From the NCBI GenBank assembly GCA_018466975.1, contig CM031557.1, positions 3,162,001 to 3,226,000 of the forward strand: a stretch of DNA of 64,000 nucleotides. Reading direction: 5' to 3'. A program made the position numbers and the translations under genes. Below, piece after piece: positions 1 through 11,638 of this stretch (positions are counted from its first letter, which is position 1; each line of letters begins with the position of its first letter). The DNA is from Sparassis latifolia (lineage: Eukaryota; Basidiomycota; Agaricomycetes; Polyporales; Sparassidaceae). A model generated the notes under the pieces. That model did no database searches and was not told the origin of the DNA. It was given only the letters and a program-made list of their open reading frames with translations.

Positions 1-2818
1 ATATGCCGAAAGGACTTTTGGAGCTAGACTCACCGGATTGTACTGTACCTGGATGCTCAGGCAAACTCTACACAGATACTCTCACTGCTAAAGGCCAGAA
101 GCGTCGCATCGCCAACAAGATCAATCCACAGGTGTCGATAATCGAAAGTCTTCGGCGCATGATGCTGCGGCCCGGGTTCGCCAAGTCCCTCATTGACTAT
201 CGTGAATTTCAAGCAGGACGGAACAACAACAATGATTTTCTGATGGAGGATATGCATGACGGTGAGATGCTGTTCAAGCTAGAGACTGGGACAGTGCGTG
301 AGAGGAACAGCGCTGGTACCGTACGTGATCGTCCTCAAAGTGAGCAAGCTCAGGCAACAAAACTTACGGCCCACCGGTTTGGCCTTGCGATTTCAATGAA
401 CCTGGATTGGTGCGTACTCATCAACAGTCGCGAGTATCATACTACTAGAACATTGCTCTATTAGGTTTGGGCTTCTGGACGGTCGACCTCACTCAAGTGG
501 GCCAATATATCTAGCAATCAACAACTTACCTCGTGATGTTCGGTATTTACAGCTGAATGTCATATGTCAAGCAGTCCTCCCCGGTCCAAATGAGCCCAAC
601 CAGCAGCAGCTGAATCATGCCTTGGAGCCAGGAGTCAAAGAGATGACTCAGCTACATAACGGTGCGGTTTTTGTGTTCATGGCTGCAGATTTTGATGATT
701 TGAGTTTCTTCAGGTGTTCGCATGGAGGTCCATGATGAAGAACTGGCACAAGTATATGCTGACTTTGTGTGCGCAAATTGTGACACTCCCGCAGCGCGCA
801 AAGTCAGCGGAACCGCCGGTCATTCACACGACTTTCATCCGTGTCTGTATTGTGACACGAATATTGTCGATGTAGACAAGCTGACAGGCTACGACAATGG
901 TAAATTCATATTCTCGTCCTCTCCTGTTCATCCACTAACAACACGGTACAGACTGGACTGAAAAGGACGACTACAAGATGTTGAAGCATGTGTTTTAATC
1001 CATGGGAGTAAGTCCCCAACGTGAGAATGCCATTTTGCGGGATTATGGCGTCCGTTGGTCTGTCATGAACCTGCTTGCGGGGTGGCGTATGTGTTCGCAG
1101 ACGGTTCTTGACTTCATGCACAACATCTTCCTTGGTAAGTGATCTTTGATCACTTCTGCAGCGCAGAATGATATGTTATCTCTCAGGTATAATTGCACAT
1201 CTCTTTATGGAGATTCTTTTCAAGTCTTACATGTTCTCCGGTGCCGGAGGGACGACTTCACAAAAGCAACGTTTCGAAGATACCGTCAATGCTGTGTGCT
1301 GGCCATCGCATGTAACATGGCTCCCAAAGAATGTGAGCGAGATTTACTAACCATCTAGTGGCTTATGCAGTGCAAATAGCTAGGTGAAAATCAGTCTCTC
1401 AAGAAGGCAGATGAATGGCGACGACTACTTACCATCACGCCAATCTTATTGTGGGCATCATGGGCGAACCAAGCTGACCAGATTCCCAACATAGCTTCTC
1501 CTATTCCACCGAATGCAAAGTCTGTCCCAACTCACTCCCGGAATCCTCGCGCGATCTATTCTGTGGTCTTGTTACTATGTGCTGGCGTCCGTATTCTTGC
1601 TGCACGGAGAATCTCTATGGCTCAAGCTCGTGTCGGACAAGGCTTGCTGACTCAATACTGCCGTCAAGTCAAAATACTGGGTGTTCACCTCACAATCAAT
1701 CATCATCTTTCCTCGCATTTCATCAAGTTCATCAAGCTCTTTGGGCCCATCTATGGTTGGTGGCTGTTCGCTTTCGAGCGCTTCAATGGAATGCTGGAGA
1801 AGGTCAACCTTAACGGGCACGACGGTGGCCGCATGGAACTAACACTTCTGCGGCACTGGGTCTTATGTCATCTGATCTACGAGTACTTGTTATCGCTCCC
1901 TGAGAATGCTCACCCGAAAGAACGGGAATATGTAGAGAAGATTATCAAATCTGAAGGCCGCAGTGAGCGTGGAGGCATGATGACGGAACTAGCTATATAC
2001 AGGAGTGAAGCGACCACTAGTACGTATCGTTCGTGCTATACATTTTCCATATTTCTGACTTGTACGCATCCAAGACCGAGTGAAAATTCCTCACGTCCAT
2101 GGCAGGCCGATCAACTTACGAAACTATCTGGGGCCCGGTACCAATCATCTGTATGGGATCGTTCTCCAGTACTCTCGCAAGCTGTACCCCGACTTAAACC
2201 TCATCAGCGACTTCTCAATGGATGATGGAACCATCTTTGTAGGCAACCAGGTAGCCCGTGCACTCACGTATATCCGGAAGGATGGCATTCGGTACGGCTC
2301 CATTTCCAACAAGCGCACCAAGGCAGATTCATACGCTTTTATCCTTGCACCATCGGGACTGCGTTACCCCGTCGAAATATCTGCACTGCTCGGCATCAAG
2401 ATTGGGGAGAACGTGCCACACCTTTGTGCCATTGTCCGAAGAATGCTCGCTGATGAGAACATTCCAGTGTTCCCGTGGGATCTCTAGTACGTAAAGAGCC
2501 CCAGGCACTCTTAATCTTCCACGTTCTGTCGATCCTGAGAGTCCCTCTGCATAGTGCATCAACCCTCGGAATTCACGTGTCATATGCTAACCATTTCAGT
2601 GACTACGAGATTGTGCCTGTCTCTGAGATTGATGCCCCGCTCGCGCTGATCCCAATCCATTCTGCACACATCAATGAAGATCTCTGGGTATCGGTTTCAT
2701 TTGACCATGTGAGTAACGACATCGGAGTCCTATCAATAAACTAACAAGAAATTCACGTATTGTACAGAGCGGAAACGAGCCAGATGAGCTGATGGACGAG
2801 GACGAGGACAAAATTTGA
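1..2818 (+). pseudogene. CACTA-type Tnp2 transposase, 5'-truncated by the window edge
   Basis: Transposase of the Tnp2 type used by basidiomycete CACTA (CMC/EnSpm) elements. The reading frame enters from the left edge and passes through about seven short introns (for example 408-462, about 672-714, 902-951, 1135-1187, 1336-1378, 2020-2075 and 2711-2767) with GT...AG borders. Recognisable Tnp2 segments, in order, are FGLAISMNLDW, YLAINNLPRDVRYL, KVSGTAGHSH followed by a CLYCD cysteine pair, GVRWSVMNLLAGW, LDFMHNIFLG, INHHLSSHF and WWLFAFERFNGMLEKVNLNG. The C terminus is acidic and ends at the TGA at 2816-2818. An in-frame TAA at 996-998, just before the conserved RDYGVRWSV block, interrupts the frame, so this copy is probably dead. 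It converges on the minus-strand accessory gene, an arrangement I recall as common for fungal Tnp2 elements. The family call is firm; exact splice sites are inferred. Confidence 0.85.
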
Positions 2819-2868
2819 CGTGAAGGAGGGAACACCAAGAATTCGACAGTAAGTGCAAAGTGTGGACA

Positions 2869-4683
2869 TCAGTCCGAGTCATTGAACTCGGAAGAGGATT
2901 TCCCAGCATCACCGTCGAGTGCAGGATCTAGAACGTGCACATTTGAACCGCTCACTACCTTCTCCTTCTCAGCCTTCTTCTCGCTCATCTTCCCCTTCTT
3001 CTTCCCCTTCTTCTTGTCTTTCTTGGCACGCCCTTCAACATCTTTTGTCAAGCGCAGCTTCTTGGTCTGGTTTATCTCGGCTTTCTCCTCACGGACTCTC
3101 TTCTGTTTCTCCACCAAGACTTCTGGGTCCTCTTCATTGCCCCAGGCCTTACCACTATTCACGATGCGAGACTCGACATCGTATATCTGATTCTGAGTGA
3201 GCCATTCCGGATCAATCATCCAGCGCCGGGCCCTGTTCTCCATCTTGTGAGATACTCGGGGAGGGACATCGACCGTCTCGGCAGCCTTAATGCGAGGAAT
3301 GTATCTAGAACTCGGCTTGTGGTCCTTTGCGGCATCAACGGCATTGAAGAGCTCAATCAGCTGATATCGGAGATGGTACAGTGAATTCATATGTTGTTCG
3401 TCTGAATGTGCATCTGGATCACTCAACTCTGCACTACGATAAGCAGGTGCTATAGATTTATACGATCCAGCGAATGCACCATTCGCATCGAAAACGTCTT
3501 CATCTGCAGACATGAGAGTTTCAACGAAGGCGGTATCATACTTGGGGTTGCGGTACAGTGAATCACTGGGTAAGTTTCCGCGCTTTGCAGCCGAACTTGA
3601 AGTTTCTGGCCGGCGTGATCAGCATTCTCACAATCCAAGACAGATGAGCCTGCATACCCCTTTCGCGCGACTTTGTAAGACTGCTGGTGAAAGTTTCTTG
3701 ATCTCGTGCTTCTCCTCAGCTCCATCTCCAATTCCCTGGATGCCACCTGCGTCGTTGGTTGGCTCTTCTTTCTTGGTGACACGATGTCCCTGCGCGTCCA
3801 AAATACCCGCATTATGGAGACCCTTCTGCAGCGCCTTGTACTTCTCGGCAACACGCTCCTGTATATCCCGTTCACCCGATGCACGAAGAGCAGTTGCAGC
3901 TGCAGGTACGAGGTCTGCTCCATGCTTCTGTACATATGCTGTGAGCTCCTGAATGACCGGATAATTAGCCTTAGAGTCCCATCTCTCTCCCCAGCGGAAA
4001 CGGATGTATTGCTTGTTTGTTGAAGATTCAATGGGTATCTCGTCACCCTCATTATTCCACGGCAATGTCTTGGCCAAGAGATTGGGAATACCGAGGCGGA
4101 GCTGGAAGGCATGGCGCACGAGCTCCTATGTCGGGCAGAGCCAATTCTCGTGAGTATTAATCAGCTGTGCACGCATGATCCTGCTGACCTTGAAGCTTGT
4201 ATCACGATACGCACTTTCCTTTGCTGCAACCTTCTTTTCATCTTCGCTTCCAAGTGAGTCGTTCAAACCTGAATCCGAGCCATCTGATTTTTCAGCACAC
4301 GCCAGTATGTCACTCCGTTCCCGCTCCAGCTCGGCTATGTGTGCGTCGAGGCTTTTCAGCCTTGTGTCATGCTCTACCAATTGCTTTAATGCTGAGGTAT
4401 CCCCATTTCTACGGCTGTCCTCCTCATCACTGAACTCCTTCTGCAAAGCTTTCAGGTCGCCCATCATTTGTTCCAATCGCACCTCATGCTCCGCTAGCTG
4501 CGCGATGATAGCCGCCTTACTCTTTTTGGCAGGGTTTGCTCCGTCATTCGGCGTTGCAGCTCCTGTAGATGACGACATGAAGAACGGGGGCTGTGATGAT
4601 GTTGAAAGTGGGGATTGCGAGCGGTAGCTGGTGAGGCCGGGTATGTGGGTGCGTTGTGCAAGTTGGTTCCGTATGTTTTCCAT
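2869..4683 (-). pseudogene. Accessory gene next to the Tnp2 transposase, coiled-coil/lysine-rich, broken
   Basis: Three minus-strand coding blocks read in order. Block 1 (4683-4129) has a Ser/Pro-rich head, then a heptad-like region (IAQLAEHEVRLEQMMGDLKALQKEF and on) predicted to be a coiled coil. Block 2 (4125-3628) contains LVRHAFQLRLGIPNLLAKTL and IRFRWGERWD. Block 3 (3513-2869) ends in a very basic KKDKKKGKKKGK-type stretch that may be a nuclear-localisation or DNA-binding tail. Blocks 1 and 2 share one frame and are separated only by a TAG at 4126-4128, which looks like a nonsense mutation. The join between blocks 2 and 3 near 3,580-3,630 does not splice cleanly in frame, which suggests a second lesion. 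Position and convergence with the Tnp2 gene suggest a second product of the same transposon, perhaps a terminal-repeat-binding protein. That role is inference. Confidence 0.6.
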
Positions 4684-5600
4684 CCTCTGTGCACAGCTAT
4701 AATCGTTTTCTTCTTTCTTCGCGCATCATAGATGTTATCCTGACAGCAATATATACTATTTCATTCAAAGAAATCGGACAAGATCAGGAAGTGCAGTGCT
4801 ATATTAGAAGCCGGCGCGAGCGAGCGCACACGCGTACGCTAGAGCGTCTAATACCGATAATCTTCAAGAATAATTCAAGAGTAACTGTGAGATAAATCTA
4901 AGCACAACTCTGGCAAAGTCTGTCATTGTCTCAAAATTTGTCGACAGGATAATGGATGGCATAGTTCTTAGATAATGTTGGAATATTTACCAATATTCTC
5001 AAAGTTCTCCGACAGAAAATTTAGCGGCGTTGCGCTGTGCATCCGATCCTCGGTTATTGCGTCATATATGCGTAGATGGCTGGCCACACCTGTCTCAAGA
5101 AATTCGGCAGCCTCTGGATGCCCCAAACAAATAATCCTATATGCATAGACAGGGATCATACTCTGGATCATCTTCCTCCGGGTCGGCATATTGGCTGTTA
5201 AGGCGAGGCGACCGTTTGGTAGAGAATGTGGACCGGACCTCCATCTCCACGACTCCCATATTGAGAGTTACAGCGATACACGGAAGGCTGGTGACACAGT
5301 TAGGAAGCTCGTCTGAGAGCTGAGGTATCTAGTGGGCCAGATCACGCAGGAAATGTCTCCATGACCATCAATCCCCCGAACGCTGCAGAAGGCATAATGT
5401 GTGACTGCAACTGGCTTATATAGTTGAGTGTTTTATATCCATGTTTTTTTTCGAGGAGTGGCAAGGTCTCTAGTGAGTACGCTTGCATAATACCGCTTGC
5501 ACAGCTTTTTAATTCTCAATCTTCTCTCGGTCCTTTGGGATGGGGTCGACACAATGTCGAGCACGAGGTTCTCTCGAGCTAATCCGGCTATCGTGTTACT
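4684..5600. other. Right flank of the CACTA element with possible exon remnants
   Basis: No intact gene. On the minus strand 5330-4968, two adjacent frames read like protein (ELSDELPNCVTSLPCIAV..., then LGHPEAAEFLETGVASHLRIYDAITEDRM) but are separated by a stop and a frame change, so they may be the broken 3' part of another gene. An imperfect CACTG-like end occurs near 4,788-4,800 on the minus strand. The left end of the transposon lies outside the window, so this cannot be tested as a terminal repeat. Confidence 0.25.
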
Positions 5601-5978
5601 TTGGTCTATAACCTGTATTTCACTAACGCAAGTGCCATCTCGGCTGTGCCGACTACTCAGCCATTCCCTCAGGTAAAATCTGCGTTCGAGGTTGAACTTC
5701 GGGTGCTTCTAGGTGACCGGACGTTTCTGCCCGAACGCGGTCACCTCGGTTTCGGTCTCCCTCACCTGCATCCTATCCGCGCAAACGTGTTACATGATTT
5801 CGGTCCCAGTGGAACGATTCCTTCGGCCAAGTTAATACTCTATCCGAAGGGCAGTGACCGACAACTCCGCCAGGCCTACAGTAATCTCTATTTGAGGATA
5901 TTCCCTCGAGGTATCTACAAAGATCAAATTGAAGAGCTCTCTGCTCTGCGACCATTTCGTCGAGTCGTTCGGGGATGA
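5601..5978 (+). pseudogene. Unidentified ORF fragment
   Basis: A 125-codon open frame whose middle (KSAFEVELRVLLGDRTFLPERGHLGFGLPHLHPI...GSDRQLRQAY) has balanced, protein-like composition and no low-complexity bias. It has no clear start context. A possible intron acceptor (CCCTCAG) sits at about 5,670 just before the best part, so it may be an exon rather than a complete gene. I do not recognise the family. There is no partner gene beside it. It could be a remnant of a captured host gene among the transposons. Confidence 0.25.
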
Positions 5979-6490
5979 TGGTCGTTTCTCCGCGTGAAGG
6001 AGGGAGAAAACTTGCTAAACGCTCCCCGGGTTCAGAAGACGAAGACTCTGGTCGGATGATGGAGCCGATATGACAGTGTACTTAGGCCGGTCAATAATCG
6101 CGTACGGGGACTAGCGCTCAGAGTCGACATAAGTACAAGCACGAGAGAGAGCTGATCACTGGATGAGCCGATAGCATGGACGCCCGGCCAAGGTCGTAGT
6201 CGACAGACGCCGACTCATCGTAACACAGATTTAAATCTTAGGCATGACGTTACACACAACGACAATGTACAACCGACAAGGCATAGTAAGAACTGCACCA
6301 TACAAGTCATACTATGTCTTCCCCTCTCCGCTGCCCACACAGAAACCTATTCGAAGCCGCGCTGTGCTCGGACAAAGGAACGGCTCTAGCATAAAAGCCC
6401 GCCCTCGCGAGCAGTTCCCTCTCCTCTCCCGCTGCCACAGACACACCCCGGCCAGCGCGACACGCTGAAGGTGGGGCTAGTGGATGCACG
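5979..6490 (+). repeat. Promoter-like dispersed repeat, copy 1
   Basis: First of five copies of a dispersed segment. Shared landmarks, in order: a GAGAGAGCTGATCAC block (about 6,148), CAGATYYAAATCTTRSRCATGA (about 6,225-6,248), an ACAAGTCATACTATGTCYTCCCC block (about 6,302) and GGACAAAGGAACGGCTC followed by a TATA-like CATAAAAG (about 6,373-6,396) and a CT-rich tract (about 6,415). The last three resemble an upstream element, TATA box and pyrimidine-rich start region reading rightwards. The other copies lie at about 12.5, 16.1, 19.5 and (inverted) 49.2-49.8 kb. Confidence 0.6.
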
Positions 6491-6701
6491 CCAGCCCAAC
6501 GCAGGCCCGACGCTCGACTTGACGCCTCTCCAGAGGCTGTTCCAAAGTTCCCGAAGCCGAAGCGCCATCCAGCACCAAGACGGGTGAGACTACACGCCAA
6601 GTCATAGTTTATGTCAACAGAGGCTACAGACAACCATATTCCCCTTCCCATTTCCTCGTTCGTCACTGCAAGGGCACTCTCCGCAAACCGAATCCACCCC
6701 C

Positions 6702-7047
6702 CGGCGTGCCGCTCGATCCCTACTCCCTCGTTGCCGAGGACACGGACTCTGGCGACCCGCTGCACACGCAGAACAAAACATTATACCTCCAGGACATGCT
6801 CGCAGGAGAAGCACGCAGGGCACGTGGTGAGCCTGCCTTCCCAAGTATATATGGAGGAGGGAACGTCAAGATGCGCGAGGCCGAGCCGGCTTCTGAACCT
6901 GTCGTCTGTGAACCGCCTGAACGGCCACTTCTGCAGGACCCATTTGACGACACGAACAAGTTCGTGGATATAGCGGTTGAGGATGAGGAAGAGGATGAGG
7001 CCATGGCCACGTCCAAGCGCAAGAACTCTTCGCGTCTACGGCGTTAG
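6702..7047 (+). CDS. Hypothetical acidic protein, probably a 3' exon
   Basis: Open frame downstream of the promoter-like repeat, ending TAG at 7045-7047. The peptide has hydrophilic, protein-like composition: VPLDPYSLVAEDTD, then LHTQNKTLYLQDMLAGEARRARGEP, an acidic EDEEEDEA run and a basic KRKNSSRLRR end that could be a nuclear-localisation signal. The first methionine at 6706 is not convincing as a start. The frame is open a little further upstream, and the TATA-like CATAAAAG near 6,390 suggests that an earlier exon lies at about 6,420-6,660. Family not recognised. No corresponding exon is obvious in the other modules that share the promoter-like repeat, so this may be the only copy with coding potential left. 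Confidence 0.35.
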
Positions 7048-7488
7048 GCCACTTGCCCACCATGCATAGAGATGAGCTGACACTCAGGGTTTCATCAGAA
7101 AATAGTGTGTATGGTCGGCTATTGTTTCGAATTTCAATTTCAACCCCTTGTATGTCTACTTCAACTCGAACGCGATCATATGATCTGTTTACTGCATCTC
7201 TAGCTGTAATGCTTTATACAATGCACACAGTAGCAGAAGCTTATGGCACAAGATGATGAGTATGGTGAGTATGGTTGTATGTATAGATTTCAAAGGGTGT
7301 TCGATCGCTTAAAAGCACGAGCATTCAGTCGACATATGCAGGTCGCACGAGACAATGAGGATCGGCAGGAACAGGACAGAACTCAGGGCAGTGTCTGTCT
7401 CTGCATGCGAGGTGGTTACTGTGCATTGTAGATCACTACCATTACAATATGAAGGTGCTACACCAGATCTCTCGAAATGTATCACGCA

Positions 7489-8937
7489 TCAAACCATTGA
7501 GTCCATCGCACTACCTTGCCGCCCCGTTTTATGTTTCGTTCCGTCTGCATCCTTACACTCCACAAATCTTGATCTGTCGACCGAGCTCGCTGCTTGTCCC
7601 AAGCGGTGTTCTACAGGCGGACAAATATCGATAACTAGCGGATCCATCGCGAACGTTGTGGTATGTCCTCCCTGCTGTGCCTCAGATGGATGGATAGTAG
7701 GGCCATTTACATCTTCCTCCTGCGAATGCATCGCGTAGCCCATACCAACGCGGATGTTGATGAGCATAAAGGTGATGCCAGACAGCGGCGACATCATGTC
7801 GGCGACAGTGTACACATTCAACCTGAGTTCGTAGAGTACCATAGCGACGATCATCAATGCCCTGTGCGAGATGTCAACAGATAGGCATCTGCGAACGAGG
7901 GAGCAAACCATACACATCGAAGGCGGCACTTTCGATGAAGACAGACAATGTCCACTAGGAATTCGCATCAGCGACAGAAGAATCTCGATAGCTGAACGAA
8001 GAAATGAGCGCACCAACATGCAGGTGCCAACAACGGGCTTTGACAATCAGCACTTGAAACGGGCAGACTTATCAACACGATGACGGAAAATATTGGAGAC
8101 AGGAACCTGACCACAACAGTACAAGTTGGTGCTATATTGTTGGACATCAGTTTCCAGTGAATCATTTATATATTTACCGACACATACCATAGACTGCAGA
8201 CGTAATCTATTGTGACCCACCGTCTAATGCTGGCACTAAATACATTCTGACCCATGTGATAGTGTGCATACTGGTAAACAACGATCACGTAACATGCTGA
8301 CGAAGGGCAGAAATTGTGAGGCGATACGTTAGTGTGAATGACATTTTGCAACGGCGTTGGACTCACCGACATTGACGACAAATGAACAAACAGGGATAAT
8401 CATGATATAGTTGTTGTGCTTCCAGATGACCCAAAGGCGGTATACCTAGATCACTCCAGAAGCAGGATCAGAACAACAACAGATGATTGCTTACAATCAC
8501 AGCATCCTCGATCGTCATCGTCGAGACGAAAAACACTAACTCTATAACTGCCGTCACTGCACCCACATCCATGTAGAACTCAAGCGGAGATGCACCACCG
8601 TCAAAGTACACGAAGGCCCTAAACGAGCGGTATACGAGGAGTATCCAGTGCTTTTCCCGGGTTTTTTTTTCAGTTCCACATGTAAGTAGGAGTTTGGGAT
8701 GGAAAGACTGACCCCAGTAACAGTGATGAAGAGCAATATTCCGGCGATGAATAAAGGCGTCTTGTAGATAGGCTTGGGCCGCGATGATCCAACATTCAGC
8801 CAAGCTTGACGCCGTACCATGAGGTATGAGGATGTGCAGAAGAAGATAAGGAATATCCCGTAGAAGAGCGATACCAGTGGCACAGATGCGAGGTTGGCAG
8901 AGATGAGGGGAATGTCATCCATTGTGTGACGAGCCAA
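7489..8937 (-). CDS. Multi-pass (about seven-helix) membrane protein, Agaricomycete family
   Basis: Intron-rich minus-strand gene starting at the ATG at 8937-8935. Exon 1 gives helices around VPLVSLFYGIFLIFFCTSSYLM and TPLFIAGILLFITVTG. Further exons give HWILLVYRSFRAFVYFDGG, the helix VTAVIELVFFVSTMTIEDAVIV joined to VYRLWVIWKHNNYIMIIPV, and near the end LYELRLNVYTVADMMSPLSGITF, followed by a hydrophilic cytoplasmic tail. The short loop, DAVIVYRLWVIW signature and late SPL.GITF motif match a large family of uncharacterised polytopic proteins in mushroom genomes (DUF6533/6534-like; name from memory). Donors such as GTGAGT near 8,365 and GTATGT near 8,179 support the splice model. Exon borders in the 7,860-8,140 part are uncertain, and a frame lesion there cannot be excluded. 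Function is unknown; a receptor- or transporter-like role in the plasma membrane is only a guess. Confidence 0.65.
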
Positions 8938-9657
8938 ACGGAAGGCTAGACGGTGTTCTGCAGCGGATTCAGTGCCCCCGAGTTATATAAGGTACAGGCA
9001 TCGAGTGACGCACCGCCTTGTGGGACTCTTCTTCGGTTCAAACCTAGCACGTTTGAATACTCAATGCAGTGGTCTTATTTGTCATGGAAAAGGAGAGTGG
9101 CAGTTCGACGGAGATGGTATGCTGATATACTCTGTGCTCTTAAGCTCGAAAGATGCGAGAAGTACGGAGAACTGCGGGGTCGATACCATAACGACGTACA
9201 AGCAGCAATTTCAACGACAGTTATTATGCCTTGTCACTGCTTAGATGGATCTCGTCCAATGAACGAGAGTCGTCGAACCTCAGATACCGGATCGAAATGT
9301 AGTAGTAGCATATGGGCACTCACTTTGGAACGTTTGCATCCAGCAGATGAAATAATACAAAACCACACCACAATCTCTATCATGTCTGAGATGTCTAATC
9401 ACTGCCTTCTGCGGTCAGAACTTGCTAGCGATTCAGCCACTGATTATTCGATTGGAACAAAAGCGGATGACCTCGCGGAAGGCATCTACCTCCAGGCTTG
9501 TGACGCTGGAACAACGGAAACTAGCGAGGTTGAGCCGCACAACAGGTCAGGAACACCGGACTCACTGTAATCTTGTGTGTACATGTTCCTTATGTTCACG
9601 CATAAGTTCGAGTCGCTGATGTGTCGACGCACAGTGGCGGCGTTGCAGTTGTTCAGG
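8938..9657. other. Upstream region of the membrane-protein gene
   Basis: Probably the promoter region of the minus-strand membrane-protein gene; AGTTATATAAGG at about 8,979-8,990 reads TTATATAA on the minus strand, about 45 bp upstream of that ATG. A rightward open frame (8953-9570) spans most of it, but its composition is not protein-like and it overlaps this promoter, so it is not called. Confidence 0.35.
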
Positions 9658-11635
9658 CACTGGGGGCAAAAGTGGATGTTCTGCCTTGGAACAGTGTCTG
9701 AACCATCAGCAAAACCCAACTTTTTCTTACAGAGCTATTTTGACTTTTCGGTCTTACAACCCGTATTTAAGGCAATAAGTCTTCAAATAAGTGTCCATAA
9801 GTCTGATTTCAGACACTCATGTAATATGCATTAGGCCCCTTTTTGACCTTATACCCTTAAATGAGGATCATAAGTCCATTTAAGTCATTTAAGTACCCTT
9901 TTAAGTAAAAGTTGGGTTTTGCTGATGACATCCAAGGAACAGATTACATTTTTGGACATGTCACATGTTCTGAACATGGTAAAGAACATCTAATATGTCT
10001 CGCACAATGTTCCATTGGAGAGCATGCTGGAGACATGCTGCATGTACCATTCTGGAATATATAATATGTCTCACACAATGTCTCATTGGAGAATGTCCTG
10101 CAGACTTGCTGCATGTTTCATTCTGGAACATTTATCATTTTGCTACTATATTCTGGGCTTGTCTCTTGGTGCAATATGCTTTGTATAATAAGGATTTTCC
10201 ATGGCCAAACACATTACATTTCTGGCCGCCATTAATCTTCAGAACATTGTGAGAAGATGTTAAGTGCTCCTACTCCAAACATACAAGATGTCCTGGGCAC
10301 CAAGAACATCTGCAGTACATGTATGATACATACGAAAATTATACTAAAATTTTACATGTACTGCAAATGTTCTTGGTGCCCAGGACATCTTGTATGTTTG
10401 GAGTAGGAGCACTTAACATCTTCTCACAATGTTCTGAAGATTAATGGCGGCCAGAAATATAATGTGTTTAGCCATGGAAAATTCTTATTATACAAAGCAT
10501 ATTGCACCAAGAGATAAGCCCAGAATATAATAGCAAAATGATAAATGTTTCAGAATGAAACATGCAGCAAGTCTGCAGGACATTCTCCAATGAGACATTG
10601 TGTGAGACATATTATATGTTCCAGAATGGTACATGCAACATGTCTCCAGCATGCTCTCCAATGGAACATTGTACGAGACATATTAGATGTTCTTTACCAT
10701 GTTCAGAACATGTGACATGTTTAAAAACGTAATCTGTTCCTTGGATGTTCAGACACTGTTCCAAGGCAGAACATCCAAGGAACAGATTACATTTTTGGAC
10801 ATGTCACATGTTCTGAACATGGTAAGGAACATCTAATATATCTCGCACAATGTTCCATTGGAGAGCATGCTGGAGACATGTTGCATGTACCATTCTGGAA
10901 CATATAATATGTCTCACACAATGTCTCATTGGAGAATGTCCTGCAGACTTGCTGCATGTTTCATTCTGGAACATTTATCATTTTGCTACTATATTCTGGG
11001 CTTGTCTCTTGGTGCAATATGCTCTGTATAATAAGGATTTCCCATGGCCAAACACATTACATTTCTGGCCACCGTTAATCTTCAGAACATTGTGAGAAGA
11101 TGTTAAGTACTCCTACTCCAAACATACAAGATGTCCTGGGCACCAAAAACATCTGCAGTACATGTATGATACATACTAAAATCATACTAAAATTTTACAT
11201 GTACTGCAAATGTTCTTGATGCCCAGGACATCTTGTATGTTTGGAGTAGGAGCACTTAACATCTTCTCACAATGTTCTGAAGATTAACGGTGGCCAGAAA
11301 TGTAATGTGTTTGGCCATGGGAAATCCTTATTATACAGAGCATATTGCACCAAGAGACAAGCCCAGAATATAGTAGCAAAATGATAAATGTTCCAGAATG
11401 AAACATGCAGCAAGTCTGCAGGACATTCTCCAATGAGACATTGTGTGAGACATATTATATGTTCCAGAATGGTACATGCAACATGTCTCCAGCATGCTCT
11501 CCAATGGAACATTGTGCGAGACATATTAGATGTTCCTTACCATGTTCAGAACATGTGACATGTCCAAAAATGTAATCTGTTCCTTGGATGTTCAGACACT
11601 GTTCCAAGGCAGAACATCCACTTTTGCCTCCAGTG
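9658..11635. mobile_element. Non-autonomous CACTG-terminal fold-back element made of two tandem palindromes
   Basis: Terminal inverted repeat CACTGGGGGCAAAAGTGG at 9658, answered by its complement (one mismatch) ending CAGTG at 11635. A 3-bp direct duplication AGG flanks it (9655-9657 and 11636-11638), the size made by CACTA/CMC transposases. The inside is two copies of a palindrome of about 0.82 kb, centred near 10,335 and 11,178 and joined at 10,747-10,776 by an internal copy of the terminal segment. Within each arm is a 70-bp imperfect tandem duplication around ATATGTCTC.CACAATGT. Pieces of TGTTC/GAACA recur throughout and may be transposase-binding subterminal repeats. Open frames of about 80 codons recur in each arm only because the DNA repeats; nothing suggests coding. 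Confidence 0.85.
9704..9927 (+). mobile_element. 224-bp MITE, copy 1, nested in the fold-back element
   Basis: Terminal inverted repeats CATCAGCAAAACCCAACTTT at both ends, total 224 bp, flanked by AC (9702-9703 and 9928-9929). The unoccupied sequence can be read from the other ends of the host fold-back element (GTCTGAACATCCAAGG), which confirms both the insertion and a 2-bp target duplication. The interior is rich in TAAGT-containing words and has no gene. It is almost identical to the copy at 19,580-19,803. Confidence 0.9.
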
Positions 11636-11638
11636 AGG

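Noticed and set aside
4750..4810. Possible CACTG terminal repeat of the Tnp2 element (complement CACTGCACTTCC)
   Set aside because: The other end of the element is outside the window, and no convincing flanking duplication can be tested.
8953..9570. 205-codon plus-strand frame
   Set aside because: Overlaps the promoter of the minus-strand membrane-protein gene and has random-looking composition.
9995..11524. Repeated 80-85 codon frames (FHWRACWRH...NIYHFATIFWAC) in both directions
   Set aside because: They recur only because the DNA is palindromic and repeated; there is no start context or conserved domain, and differences between copies do not favour third positions.
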